Shown: one piece after another, positions 51,930-63,689 of the stretch
Layout: the number at the start of each line of letters is the position of its first letter
Position numbering within the stretch: the stretch's first letter is position 1
Assembly (NCBI RefSeq): GCF_029784165.1
Contig: NC_073696.1
Coordinates: forward strand, 181,405,825-181,469,824
DNA length: 64,000 bases
Origin: Wyeomyia smithii
Taxonomy: Eukaryota > Arthropoda > Insecta > Diptera > Culicidae
Reading direction: 5' to 3'
The notes under the pieces: generated by a model
Database searches by the model: none
What the model was told of the DNA's origin: nothing
What the model saw: the letters and a program-made list of their open reading frames with translations, nothing else
Program-made: the position numbers and the translations under genes

Positions 51930-54900
51930 ATGGCAGGACGAAAAAAGAAACCACGCATCGCTACGGGGAGGAAAAGAGAGGCATCTCTTTCTGAAACTAG
52001 CTTATGCAGTGAAAATTTATATGATATTCTGCCTGAGCAAGAAGCCGGCGAAATTGAAATGTTCGAAAGTAAAACTATTCAAAGTGAAATTTCTGTAAAA
52101 ACCTAAATTAATCCACCTAGCGGTCAGACCCAGCCTTTCTCATTCAAACTTTTATTTGTAAAAATAGATTTACATGAACGCTTAAATCCAATAAATGTAT
52201 ATTCACTCTTTAGGTTCTAAAATATTGATGTTGTAATCTATACATATAAAAATGTAGTCCGGTCTGTCTGTCTGTTTGATCCATATAGGCTCGAAAACGA
52301 CCGAACCGATCGACGTGAAAATTTGTATGTAGGGGTTTTTGGTCCCGATAAAGGTTCCTATGATAGTTTGAGGCCCCTCCCTCTTCTGGAAAGAAGGGGT
52401 CCAATACAAATGAAACATACATTTCTGCACAATTCAGGAACAAACCAAGCAAATGAAACCGAATTTGGCATGTGGATGTTTTAAAGGGTAATAAATATGT
52501 CCATAATAGTTCGACGTCCCTCCCTCTTCTGTAAGCACATGTTTCTGCACAAATTTTTGCACATCTCGCGAACTAATCAACTAAATGGGACCTTATTTGG
52601 TGGGTGAATGTTTTCAGTGGTAACAAATATGTTCCATAATCGACCTCAGGCAACATTTTGGGTTGGAAGATGTCAACTTCCGGTTTCGGAAAACAGCCAA
52701 AAATGGACAATTTCCACCCAATAATATACGGATAAAGAAAGATACACAGGAGCTAAATTCAACCACAGATACCATTTTGATTTCTAAGATGGCGACTTCC
52801 GGTTTCGGAAAAACAGCGGCGAACGACCAAATACCACCCAATATGGGTATTTTCGGAATCGTAATGATGCACTGGAGCCACAAATCGACTTCAAACACCA
52901 TTATGAATTGTAGGATGGCAACTTGTGGTTTCTGGAAAACAGCCAAAAATGGCCGATTTCCGTCTAACATGAGTATCTCCGAATCTAGAATGATACACAG
53001 CAGCTGAATTCGACCACAGACCCCATTTTGGATTCTAGGTTGGCGACTTCCGGTTCCTGGGAAACAGCGGAAAATGATCGAGTTACACCCAATATGGGTG
53101 TTTCTTCAACCAGAACGACGCTCAGAGGCCAGAAATCATCTCAAATACCATTTTGAAATCCAAGATTCCGGTTTGTGAAAAACAGCCTAAAATAACCAAA
53201 TACCATCCAATATGAGTATCTCTGGAACCAGAATGATGCAATGTGTTAACAATTGACCTCAGGCACCATTTTGAAATGCTAAATGGCAACATATAGGAAC
53301 CAGCCGAAAATGACCAAATAATACTCAACAAGGATATTTCCGTAATCGAGATGATGCATAGAAACCAAACATTGACCCTTGACACCATTTTGAATTTAAA
53401 GACGACCACTGTTAGTTTCTGGAAAACAACCAAAATAACTAAATACCTCCCAATATGAGTATTTCCGGTGTCAGATTGATGCCAGAAAATTTGCTGAAAA
53501 TGACTGAATACCACCCAATATGAATATATTCAGAATTTGGGCGATGTACAGAAGCCAGAAGTCGAGGATATTGTCATTTCGATAAAACCAATCATTTCAA
53601 ACGATTTGTTATTTGACTTTGATCATATCCTATGACCGATTCGTCGTGTATTTGCAGACTTTAAACACATCGCAAGGAATCAATGAATTTGGAACGTTCA
53701 AATAGTACAAAACCACATTTAAATTATGTTGAGACTACATATATCAATCAAAGCAGGTATAGTTTTAAATAGCCTTTAAATTTTTTTTCTTTCCATAACT
53801 TTTGAGCCACATATCAAATTGTTATGAAGTTTGTTATTCGTAAGTTTGAGAGATGACTCGTTCGTATGACACTAGTTATGTTCAAATAAGTCATGTGATC
53901 TTTGAAATAATAGACTTTCGTTGTTTTATCAACAATTTTATACATAACGGTGGCTTAAGTTCAATTATAATCAAATGAAATGGGAACGTATAGGGCAGCC
54001 AAACTTTGAAACCACGTGTTCAATCATAATTCATCAGTTAACCCTTAACCAGCCCGCTCATCTGATAATAATATTGATCAAATCGGTTTTGTAGTTTCTG
54101 AGATAATGAAGTTTCGTGATTTTCACAATTTGGTACTTCACAGACGAAGTTACAGTCCGATTACAGTAAAATTCAATAGGGTGTTACGAGGCAGCTAGAC
54201 TTATTAGTTGACACTAATTTTGTGGAAAGCGGGTCAGCCATCTCTGAGAAAAGTGAGTGAGTTCAAGTAGTCTTCGGAATATGTTCCATTTCATAGCTGG
54301 ATTTCACATTTTTAAACATAACAGGTAAAGTAATAGTCTGATTGCAAAACAAATCAATAGGGTCTTATGGACAACTAGACCTTCCATTTGACACTGATTT
54401 TATGAAAATCGGTCCAGTCATCTCTGAGAAACATGAGTGAGATTAAGTAGTCTTCAAAACACGTTTCTTGTCATAACTTTTGAACCACAAGGTTAACCTT
54501 TATGAAATTCGAAAGTTAAGGGTATTTCAGGTAGCCCGAAACCAATTTTGTTCAAATCGGATGTGTAGTTTTTGAGATATTAATGTTTCATGATTTTCAC
54601 ATTTGGATACATAACCTCTAAACTAAAAATCCGATTACAATGAAATTTAATAGGGTCTTATGAGACAATGAGACCTTTCATTTGCAATTAATTTTATGAA
54701 AATCGGTCCAGCCATCTCTGAGAAAAGTGAGTGAGCATAGAAATCTGCACATACACACACACACATACACACACACACGCACATACAGAAAATGCTCAGC
54801 TCGTCAAGCTGAGTCGAGTGATATATGCCATTCGGCCCTTTGGAGCACTTTCATACTTTCGGTTTTGCAAGTGATTGCTATACCTTTCTAGGAGAAACTC

Positions 54901-56040
54901 AAAAAGGAGAAAGTTCCACCTATTGTGGTAACTATTGCTTCTGAATTTAATATTTTTAAAAGAAAACTTTCTACGTTTCTCTCCGACGTCAAAGTTACTT
55001 ATCAAATTGGCCGAAGAGGCGAATGCCGTTTACTGGCCCAAACATTGAAAGATTGGAATCGTCTTATTCAGTATTTAACTGAAAAGATGTATAAATTTTT
55101 TAACATATGATACGAAGAGCGCCAAGCCGTTCAAGGTCGTATTGAAAGTTCTCACCAACGATCAAACCGTTGATGAGATCAAAATTACTTTGACAGAATT
55201 ACTTGGTATAGCCCCTACTCAAGTAATTCTGATGAAACAATAATCACGAGGCGAAATCAGTCAGCGAACTGGAATTTCCCTTGTAAATCATTTAATTCAT
55301 TTTAACCGCAGTGAGGTTAATAACTTATTTTTTTTTGAAAATGCACATGCTCTATATAACGTGCGTGTAAAATGGGAATTATATCGAAAGTTTGGCGGAG
55401 GTGGAAAGCATATCACCCAATGCCGTGTTTGCCAACGTTAGGGCCATGGTTCAAAGTTTTGTAACATGGACCAAAAATGCCTCATTTGTGGAGACTCTTC
55501 TCACAAAAAGGACACATGTCCTGTGAAAGAGAGTAAAAATTTTCGCTGTGCGAATTGTAACGGCAACCATATGTCGAATTTTTATCAATGCCCAGTCCGT
55601 TTAGCAATTGTTAAGGCAAGGCAAGGTAAACAAAATTCAAAACAAACTTCAAAACAAAATTCTCCAAGCGTACCAGTGACGCATAGTTTACCTACTCCTT
55701 TGCATACCCGTTTAACTTATGCACAGGTTACAGGTAGTTCGGACATTATACCGCCTAGTGTTGGTAGTTCGAAAATGACCGTTAATTTGGGAAAGAAAAA
55801 CACGCTAGAAAATAATTGTACACCTATTACTCCAGCTAATATTGCTGCCGAAAATATTTTTTCCAACGTCAACTGCCTGTGGCCTATTACGGCAGGTAAA
55901 CTTTCTTTTTTGCAACAGGCAATGTTCAATCTTATGAACGCCATGTTGCAGGCAAAATCAATGTTTGAAGCCATTCAGATAGGCACAAATTTTACTATTA
56001 AAATTGTTTCTAATTTAAAATTTAGCAATGATTTTAAATA
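51930..56040 (+). pseudogene. Jockey ORF1 (gag-like), interrupted
   Basis: ORF1 starts at 51930 with a basic N-terminus (MAGRKKKPRIATGRKREASL), is cut at about 52105 and resumes at 54898 with VPPIVV. A frameshift lies near 55100, and stops near 55242 and 55439 follow. The C-terminal half (55466-56040) has CCHC zinc knuckles (CLICGDSSHKKDTC and a variant CANCNGNHMSNFYQC); a third, upstream, is broken by the stop at 55439. By family knowledge the protein binds LINE RNA. Confidence 0.85.
52106..54897 (-). repeat. Composite repeat (family C), minus-strand copy inside Jockey ORF1
   Basis: This is an inverted, near-identical partner of 45887-48920, with the same ends (TTAATCCACCTAGCGG on the left, CCTTTCTAGGAGAAA on the right). 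It keeps the complete family R part (52236-53700), including the segment missing from the other copy. It inserted into the LINE, so it is younger than that copy of Jockey. The target duplication is unclear. Confidence 0.8.
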
Positions 56041-56043
56041 AAA

Positions 56044-58700
56044 TAAAACAATTAAAATATTAAATTGGAATGCTCGCTCATTGAAGGCCAATGAGAATGA
56101 GCTTTTTAAATTTTTAACAGTAAATAATGTGCATATTGCAATTATTACTGAAACATTTTTGAAACCTAACATAAAATTAAAATATGATCCCAATTACGTG
56201 GTTCATAGATATGATAGGATTCGGGGTTCCGGCGGTGGAGTTGCAATTGTTATTCATCGCCGAATCAAACATCGTGCTCTTCCCCATCTTGAGACGAAAG
56301 TTATTGAAACTTTGGGAATTGAAGTTCAAACTGAACTTGGGATTTTATTTATTGCCGCAGCATAGTCACCATTTCAATGCACACGCGAGCACAAAAATTA
56401 TTTTAAAGGTGATTTACAAAAACTCACCAGAAATCGTTCGAAATTTTTTATAATCGGCGATTTTAACGCTAAACATCGTTCATGGAATAATTCTCAAAGT
56501 AATTCCAATGGCAAAATTTTATTCAATGATTGTTCTTCAGGATACTATTCTATTTTGTCTCCGAATAGTCCTACATGCTTTTCTTCTGCAAGAAACCCTT
56601 CAACAATTGATTTGGTGCTTATAGATCAAAGTCATGTATGTAGTGATTTGATCACACATGCTGACTTTGATTCTGACCATCTTCCAATAACTTTTTCTTT
56701 ATCACATGAATCAGTTTTAAACCCTATGAGCTCTGTTTTTACTTATAACAAGGCTAATTGGGAAAGATACAAAACTTAATTGAGAGAAATTTCAATATTG
56801 AGCTTGATTTGCAAAACGAAGTGAATATTGATTCCGCTTTGGAAGCATTAAAATGTGCAATTGTTGATGCCAGGAATTATTCTGTTCCAAAGGCTCAAAT
56901 GAAATTTGATTCACCAATAATTGACGAAAATCTTCAACTTCTAATTCGTTTGAAAAATGTCCGCAGACGTCAATATCAACGTTCTCGTGACCCTGTTTTT
57001 AAAACTATTTATAAAGATTTACAGAAAGAGATTAAACATAGATTTATTCTTCTGAGAAATCAAAATTTTGAGACTAAAGTTGAAAAATTGAAACCATATT
57101 CAAAACCTTTTTGGAAGCTGTCGAAGATTCTTAAGAAACCTTCAAAGCCTATTCCAGTTTTAAAAGATTGTGAACGTTTTCTTGTATCCAATGAACCAAA
57201 GGCTCAAAGACTTGCTCAGCAGTTTGAGAGTGTTCATAACTCAAATTTAAATTTTGTGAGTCCAATTGAAAATGAAGTCACTCGTCAATTTGATTTAATT
57301 TCTTCCCAGAATTTTTTACCTGCAGAAATAATTGAAACTAACTTGAATGAGATTAAATCAATTATTAAAAATTTCAAAAATATGAAAGCACCTGGTGACG
57401 ATGGAATCTTTAATATACTAATCAAACATCTCCCTGAGAGCACAATGGAATTTTTAGTGAAAATTTTCAATTGCTGCTTCAAAACTGCATATTTTCCCAA
57501 ATTATGGAAAAATGCAAAAATTACTCCAATTTTAAAACCGGATAAGAACCCAACTGAAGTTTCAAGTTATCGACCAGTTTGCTTTCTTCAATAAGTAAAC
57601 TGTTTGAGAGAATTATTCTTAACAGAATGATGTCACACATCAACGAAAATTCAATTTTTGCAAATGAACAGTTTGGATTTCGCCATGCGCATTCCACAAC
57701 TCATCAATTGCTCAGAGTTACTAATATGATACGAGCTAACAAATCTGAAGGTTATTCCACTGGAGCTGCTCTTTTAGACATAGAAAAAGCATTCGACAGT
57801 GTTTGGCATAAAGGTTTGATTGCGAAATTGCAAACTTTTAATTTTCCAATTTTCCTAATCAAAATTTTAAAAAATTATCTTACTGATCAAACTCTGCAGG
57901 TTGTCTATCAGAATTCAAAATCTGATAGATTTCCTGTCAGAGCAGGTGTACCTCAAGGTTCAGTCTTGGGCCCAGTCCTGTACAACATATTCACTTCAGA
58001 TCTTCCTGATTTGCCTCCAGGATGCACAAAGTCATTGTTCTGCGATGACACAAGCATTTCCATAAAAGGAAAAAGTCTTCGTGTCATATGCAGTCGATTG
58101 CAGAAAAGTTTAGATATTTTTTCTTCCTACTTGCAAAAGTGGAAAATCTCTCCCAATGCTTCTAAAACTCAAATGATAATTTTTCCGCATAAGCCTAGGG
58201 CTTCTTTCCTCAAGCCAAACAATAATCACGTTGTCAAGATGAATGGGGTTATTTTAAGTTGGTCCGGCAAGGTTAAGTACTTGGGACTAATTTATGATAA
58301 AAAATTTATTTTCAAAGAGCACATTGAGAGTATACAAGCCAAGTGCATCAAATATACGAGATGTTTATATCCTCTCATTAACAAGAATTCTAAACTTTGT
58401 TTAATGAACAAACTTTTGATTTACAAACAAATTTTTAGACCAGCAATGCTTTATGCTGTACCGATCTGGTCAAGTTGCTGTTCAACAAGGAAGAAAACGC
58501 TCCAAAGGATTCAGAATAAAATTATGAAAATGATTTTGAAGCGTCCTCCTTGGTTTGGTACACTCGAATTACATAGACTTACTGGTGTTGAACCATTAGA
58601 AGCTATGTCAAATAAAATTATTAACAATTTTCGACAAAATTCGTTGCAATCCTCAATTGCTACGATAAGCTCTCTTTATAGCCAACAAGTTAGCAATTAG
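56044..58700 (+). pseudogene. Jockey ORF2 (endonuclease and reverse transcriptase), frameshifted
   Basis: The endonuclease part starts at about 56060 (ILNWNARSLKANENEL) and continues through ITETFL, a frameshift near 56360, IGDFNAKHRSWN and DHLPITFSL. A second break lies near 56775. The reverse transcriptase has the fingers block KAPGDDGIFNILIKHLP and then a frameshift near 57590. It continues with NEQFGFRHAHSTTHQL, DIEKAFDSVWHKGL, AGVPQGSVLGP and the catalytic FCDD, where the first position is usually Ala. The final part (to 58700) is the usual C-terminal domain. All motifs are in correct order, so the decay is recent and mostly by small indels. Confidence 0.9.
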
Positions 58701-58927
58701 GTTAGTTTTAAGTTTACTTCCCTTTTTCCGACAAGTAGGTTTAAATCCCTACGAATGATAAGTCCTAACTGCGAAAGCAAACAAATCCTAACAATTAAAA
58801 TTACAAATTTCTAACAGTGTTGAGAAGTCACCATTTGTGATTGGCCACACATACTCATTATTTACTAATATTTATCATAAATACTTAAGCTATTAACAAA
58901 TCCCCCCTAAAAAAAAATAAATTTTTG

Positions 58928-59399
58928 TTTATTTTTTGCTGCTAGTGACAGTTATCAAACTTGCACAGAAGGTTGGTCCTATGAGAAGAGTGGCCAAGTG
59001 GCTTCTTTCTCTTCTTCTTTGCATCCCAGGTTGAACATTATTTTCGTCTGCTTTACGCAAAATCCAGTGCAGCCAGAAACATTTATTTATTTGATATTTT
59101 TATTTTTAACAAAAAAAAACAACAATGAAAATTAGATTACAAACAACCTATAAAACAATACAACCTAATTTCGTTTACATTAATATCATCATACTTCTAT
59201 TGTCAAACTTCTTTCTTGTTTTTCTCACTTTTGCGGACTTTATTCGAAACAAAATAAAAGAACACAATGGAAAATACTCGGCAAAAACTCAATTCCTTTT
59301 GCCAAATCAAGGGTAAGTTGTTTGTTTGTGGAGAAAACCATGATTTCACGTTATAACGAACAACCAAATAAACAATATAAAAATGAAAAAAAAAAAGCT
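58928..59399. other. Sequence right of the LINE, nothing firm
   Basis: There is a short plus-strand frame at 59268 (MENTRQKLNSFCQIK) followed by a GGTAAG donor-like word, but nothing else supports it. No repeat was recognised. Confidence 0.35.
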
Positions 59400-59572
59400 A
59401 CATTGCATATTCGACTATTCCGTGAGATTTTCAAATTTGGAATATCTTTTTCAGGTTCCACGCATATTTTTAGCCTCTGTCGATAAGCTTCTGCATCCTT
59501 GGGAAATCGACAAAATTCAATGCCCAGGCCAGAACCACAGTAGTTTTTACAACCAAACACTTGGCAGTTCAT
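59400..59572 (-). CDS. THAP-like zinc finger, first exon (partial)
   Basis: From ATG at 59572 the minus strand reads MNCQVFGCKNYCGS and then IEFCRFPKDAEAYRQRLK, which matches the start of a THAP DNA-binding domain (C-x4-C, then F-x-RFPKD). The domain's second pair (C-x2-H) would fall at RICN, where the sequence shows a possible donor (AAT|GTAGCT); the His would then be on the next exon, which I did not find. It could be a host gene or a transposon-derived THAP protein. A long T-run follows. Confidence 0.45.
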
Positions 59573-60073
59573 TCAAATTCTTTTTTGCTTTTGTTCGCCG
59601 CAACCAAAACAAAATTGTGTCCACGATATTTCACTTTCACTTACGCAATGATTAGTTAAAGCACCAGCTGTTTAGCAACACGGCATCTGAACCCCTTTTG
59701 AACATTATCACACACGCGTGCTGTCAAAATCAGCCAATCACAAACAAAAAACCTGGAGCAAACCGGGGTATCATCTTGGGCACTCTTCTCTTAGCTATGG
59801 CCCGCTACGGATTCCCAATAGCCTCATATATTATTTTTTATGTGTTTCTGAATAAATGGACGTTATGCCCCGGGGGGCGTTTTATACATGCTTATCCTAC
59901 GACACTTGCACCATTTTTCTTAGACACCTTGATTCACTCTTTCTCGATTTCCTGGTCTTTTTGATGACCTTTGTTAACTGTTTGTTGTTGTTTGTTGTTT
60001 TCTATGGGTGAAGTATGGCGAATTTGCCCCCGTCGGCTCAAAAACAAAATGATCCGGCCTAACCAGAGTGTCA

Positions 60074-60377
60074 GGGCGGAGGCCTAGCGTGGTTGGTAAC
60101 GTTTCCGCCAACCACGCTCGTCGCCTGGGTTCAAATCCCAACTCACAACCAACCCAGCTGGTCTAGATTCAATCCTAGCCGACACCGGGAGATTTTCTGA
60201 GGCGAAAAACCTCACGTCTTCCGTCGCATGAGGAAGTAAAGCCGTTGGTGCCGGTCCGTTAATCAACGGGTCGTAAGTTAGGGTCCTGGGTGGAGTCGCC
60301 ACCCCGGACGTCAGTGATTGGCACAACAACAGTGGCGGAAATAGACCGAAGGAAAATAAGCGAGAATAACAAAAAAA
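60074..60377 (+). mobile_element. tRNA-derived SINE (family C)
   Basis: The head GGCCTAGCGTGGTTGGTAAC resembles a pol III A box and GGGTTCAAATCCCAAC a B box. The body includes GGAAGTAAAGCCGTTGG, GGTGGAGTCGCC and CAGTGATTGGCAC, and it ends in an A-rich tail. The style matches SINEs of Aedes-type mosquitoes. A clear target duplication was not found. Confidence 0.75.
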
Positions 60378-60384
60378 CCATAGT

Positions 60385-60900
60385 GTCACTTTCGCGGGAC
60401 TGAGGGACGGCAGTAGGCATTTCAGGAGGTATTCTTCTTTTGATATTTGATCATTGATGGTGCAGGTTACGCACGGTTTGCAGGATTTTCCGAACCCACA
60501 AATTACGTGCCACACTAAATACTTCTTGGTAAAGTTGTCGGCCTTCTTCTCCCGGAACATCCAGGCGAGTCTTGCCGACGAAAAACTTCAGGCCGGTGTT
60601 CCGCTTGGCTTTCGGCTACACCAACCACTCTTGGTACACCTTCCTTGCGCTGAACTTGGTCTGCTGGACGAACTAGATGGAAGAATTGACCACATTGGCC
60701 CCGTCCCGAATTGAAAAGTTCAAATCACGCTTGAATCTCTCGTCTTTTTTGTCTTCACGGGATCGGTCGTCTTCGATATTTTCCGTTGTCAGCTCGTCAC
60801 TTTTTTGTTTTGCCTTTTCAAAGCAATGTATAGCTCGATACGCGGTGAATGGAGCAGTTGTTTTACTTCTATAATCTTTCTTTAACTTTTTTACTTCATT
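60385..60900 (-). pseudogene. Mariner-like transposase fragment
   Basis: The minus strand includes a block with KKYLVWHVICGFGKSCKPCVTC and a following CLLP, typical of the middle of Tc1/mariner-type transposases. Upstream pieces (60700-60570) are frameshifted. The SINE sits directly at its C-terminal side. Confidence 0.55.
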
Positions 60901-62478
60901 GAAACCTTGACAGCTAAAAAGGGGTTATCTTTGAATAAAGCTCTGAGTAAAACAAAATACTCTACGAGTATTGTAAAAAGCGAAGCACATTGATAAGGCT
61001 TTTTAGTGTGTGTATTCAATTTGATGAAATTTTGGCTAAAATTAATTAAATACTGGATAAGGAAGACAAACTCGCTAAAAAGTTGTTGGTTTGGCAGGTG
61101 GGTGTAAGATAGGCACCATCAACGGGTAAATCAGTCGGGACGCCTGCCTCTAAAAGTATCATATAGTAGATGAATTATTGAATTAAACTCGAAGTCAAAG
61201 GTTTCTTTCTAACGGATTATGGCACGCGCAATTATATAGTTCTTCAGTAAAAATCGCCGAATGATGAAGAAACCATCATTTTCATTGACTGAAATTCCTA
61301 TATAAAATGCTGCTTTTTGATCAATGGAAATAACAACTCCAAAAAGGTTTGAAAATTAACTGTTCATGTGTAAGAAGTTTTGATTTAATATTGGTACCTA
61401 CTTCATCAGTTAACCGTAGTATTTTCGTTTCACCCTAAAAGTTCAACTGCGGTTCAACTCAATCTTGCATCCGCCCGCATTCAAACTGCCTTCTGATTCT
61501 CGTCATTTTCCATGGTGAATTGGCAAGCATGACCAGAAGAGTATTTTCTAGTGCTAAATAAAATATTATTCGGCAGTAGAAACTGGATTTGCTATATTTT
61601 GCATCGTGCAATAGCACAGCGAATACATTTGCAATAAAATGAGCGAAGCGGCTCTGATACCATTCGAGCAAACAGAGTTTTGAGCAAATATTTGTTATAG
61701 TGTAATAGCGTAACAAATATATGTATCCGAAGAAAAATTTTGCGGAATAATTTGCATACCAAATATTGCAAATATTTGCCTCGTCTAATGTTTGCTTAAC
61801 TGGCGTTCTGCGGCAAACTAAGTGACCAAGAAGGCTGCACAAAACTTTATGGAAGGAGTCAAGAGAAAGGTTCGGCAATTCTTACTTCGGAAACGTAGAT
61901 AGATATGTTTTAGGTTGTCTAAAAATTTTATAGTCTAGATAATTTACATAAATAAATTTTTGAACCATTTCTCGAAGCATCGAAAAAGGTAGTTTACAAT
62001 GCAGCTTCAGTTAAGTGCGCATATTGTTTCAACCATTATATTTTATTTATTAACACCATTATTGTACAGATTCTTTATCGAAATCAATCGTAATCTTATA
62101 TAGAGAGTATAGGAGTACGGGAAAATTTTAAATGATTAGTTCAGATCGATTCACGAAGTTGCGTAAAATGCTTTTGCAATTAATTTATTACACAATATGC
62201 AACATGAATGTTAATTGAGTTTGAAGGCCCCCGAAAGTATTGTTCGGTAAAATATATTGCGGATTTTTGCAGCCTTGTTACCGAACAATCGGAAAATTAT
62301 GAAGCTGTAAATTGGCAAATTTGCACCAGAACGGTCGTAAAATGTACTTCCTCAATTTGCAGTACGAACGTAGTGGACTAATTTAAAACTCGTTTACCTA
62401 TGGTTAGTTTTTCATTGATTTAAATCCTTGACTCGCGCAACACTCTGGCAGTTTTGATTTGTGATTGAATTTGATGAA
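60901..62478. other. Intergenic sequence, nothing recognised
   Basis: AT-rich. A minus-strand frame at 61459-61878 (139 codons) shows no domain and no splice support. Confidence 0.4.
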
Positions 62479-62614
62479 ATGGATTTTGCGATTGTTATTT
62501 GGTCTGTGTTCTACATTTTGTATTTGATGCAAGCAGTGGTTTGCCAAGAGGATAATTATGAATATGAATATTATTATGAAGATGAGGTCGGTGTAACTGT
62601 TATTCCTAGTACTA
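62479..62614 (+). CDS. Candidate signal-peptide first exon of a secreted protein
   Basis: ATG at 62479 opens 45 codons plus one base before a GTAAGT donor at 62615. The peptide starts with a hydrophobic run (AIVIWSVFYILYLMQAVVC), good for a signal peptide, then an acidic Tyr-rich tract (DNYEYEYYYEDE). First exons like this are common in insect secreted or cuticle-associated proteins. The following exons would lie to the right but were not found in the remaining 1.4 kb. Confidence 0.5.
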
Positions 62615-62656
62615 GTAAGTTACTCTTATAAAGTTTGTATTCAATGTGGTGCGCAC

Positions 62657-62790
62657 CTCCCAGCTGGTCTCGAGGTACGATGCTGGCCTAACAAGCCAGT
62701 TGTCGTAGGTTCGAGTCTCGGCTCGGGAGAGACTGTTAGTGTTAGTAGGATCGTAGCGCTGGCCCCGCAATTGTCCTGTACACTTAACAG
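62657..62790 (+). mobile_element. tRNA-derived SINE (family A), 3'-truncated
   Basis: It starts CCAGCTGGTCTCGAGGTACG, has the B box GGTTCGAGTCTCGGC and ends at TGTACACTTAACAGT. It lies just inside the intron that follows the exon at 62479-62614. Confidence 0.75.
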
Positions 62791-63689
62791 TAGGGGTGTG
62801 CGAAACTGGCTTTTCTGGTGTCGAAACGAAACTAAATTAACCCTTAATTTCGGTTTCGCCAAATTAGTCGAAACGAAATCAAGGTGGATTTCGAGTTCTC
62901 GAGACGAAACGAAATTGGGCTCTAAATTTCGCGAAATTTCGAAAAATAAAATAAATGTTTCTGAAACATAGCATTACAATCATTTGTAACGTTGGAGCGT
63001 ACGCTAACGAAGTACGAAGAGTAACGTAGGTATTCAGATATCGATAAACCGATAATGACGAGAAAATCAAAAATGTTAAAACTAAAATCATGATGCATTC
63101 ATTTATACAGATTATATTGCAGGTAATAGCACCTCGATAGATACAAATGATATAAAGGTCAAACTCGAAATGTCTTCGTAAATAATAATTTAATAAACTT
63201 CTGAACTGATTCTTTTGGTTTGAATGCAACTATGTTTAAAATAGTAATCCTTCTTTCATAGCACTTTCATCATTCAAAATCCAAGTTTTGTCCTAGAGCT
63301 CGAACTGGAAAACATGAGAGATGGGCCCTATGCAAACGTAAAAGCGACGAATCCGATAAGCAATTCCTCGGCGGCCTTCTGATGCATTTATGCATTCTCT
63401 AAAAGCAGCAAAATTCACACGAATGGTTAAAAAGCTGTAAAACCTTTGGAGGGCAACTTTTTTGTCGCTTTTGTCGACCAGTGTTATTGAATTTTTTTTT
63501 AACACCGTTTAGTCAGACTAGACTAAGTGACATCTTTATCAATTCGAGGAAAACAAAATTTAAGTTAATTATTCTGTAAACTTTGAAGTTTTCAATATTT
63601 TTGCACATTTTTCAATATAACTTAAAATTACTTTTTAACTGAGCAGTTCCACAAAAATGTCCCAGTTTCAATATTTTTTGTCATTTTAG
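62791..63689. other. AT-rich sequence, possible element end at left
   Basis: It starts AGGGGTGTGCGAAAC and is dense in TCGAAACGAAA-type words to about 62960, which looks like one end of a DNA transposon. No matching right end was found. Confidence 0.35.

Larger units (their letters stand above)
51711..58919 (+). mobile_element. Jockey-type LINE retrotransposon, split by a 2.8-kb insertion
   Basis: A non-LTR element with a 5' leader (51711-51929), ORF1, ORF2 and a short A-rich tail ending in AAATAA. The 8-bp sequence AATTTTTG flanks it (51703-51710 and 58920-58927), overlapping the tail A's. Without the insertion at 52106-54897 it would be about 4.4 kb, normal for Jockey. Both ORFs carry stops and frameshifts, so this copy is inactive. 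Confidence 0.85.

Noticed and set aside
52614..53514. Frames of 114-130 codons on both strands
   Set aside because: They come from the same repeat units as at 18.2-18.7 kb and are not conserved as protein.
60084..60560. 158-codon minus-strand frame read as one protein
   Set aside because: Its N-terminal third is a mariner fragment and the remainder is SINE sequence; the fusion is accidental.
61459..61878. 139-codon minus-strand frame
   Set aside because: No domain, no second exon and no similarity to anything I recognise; composition fits chance.
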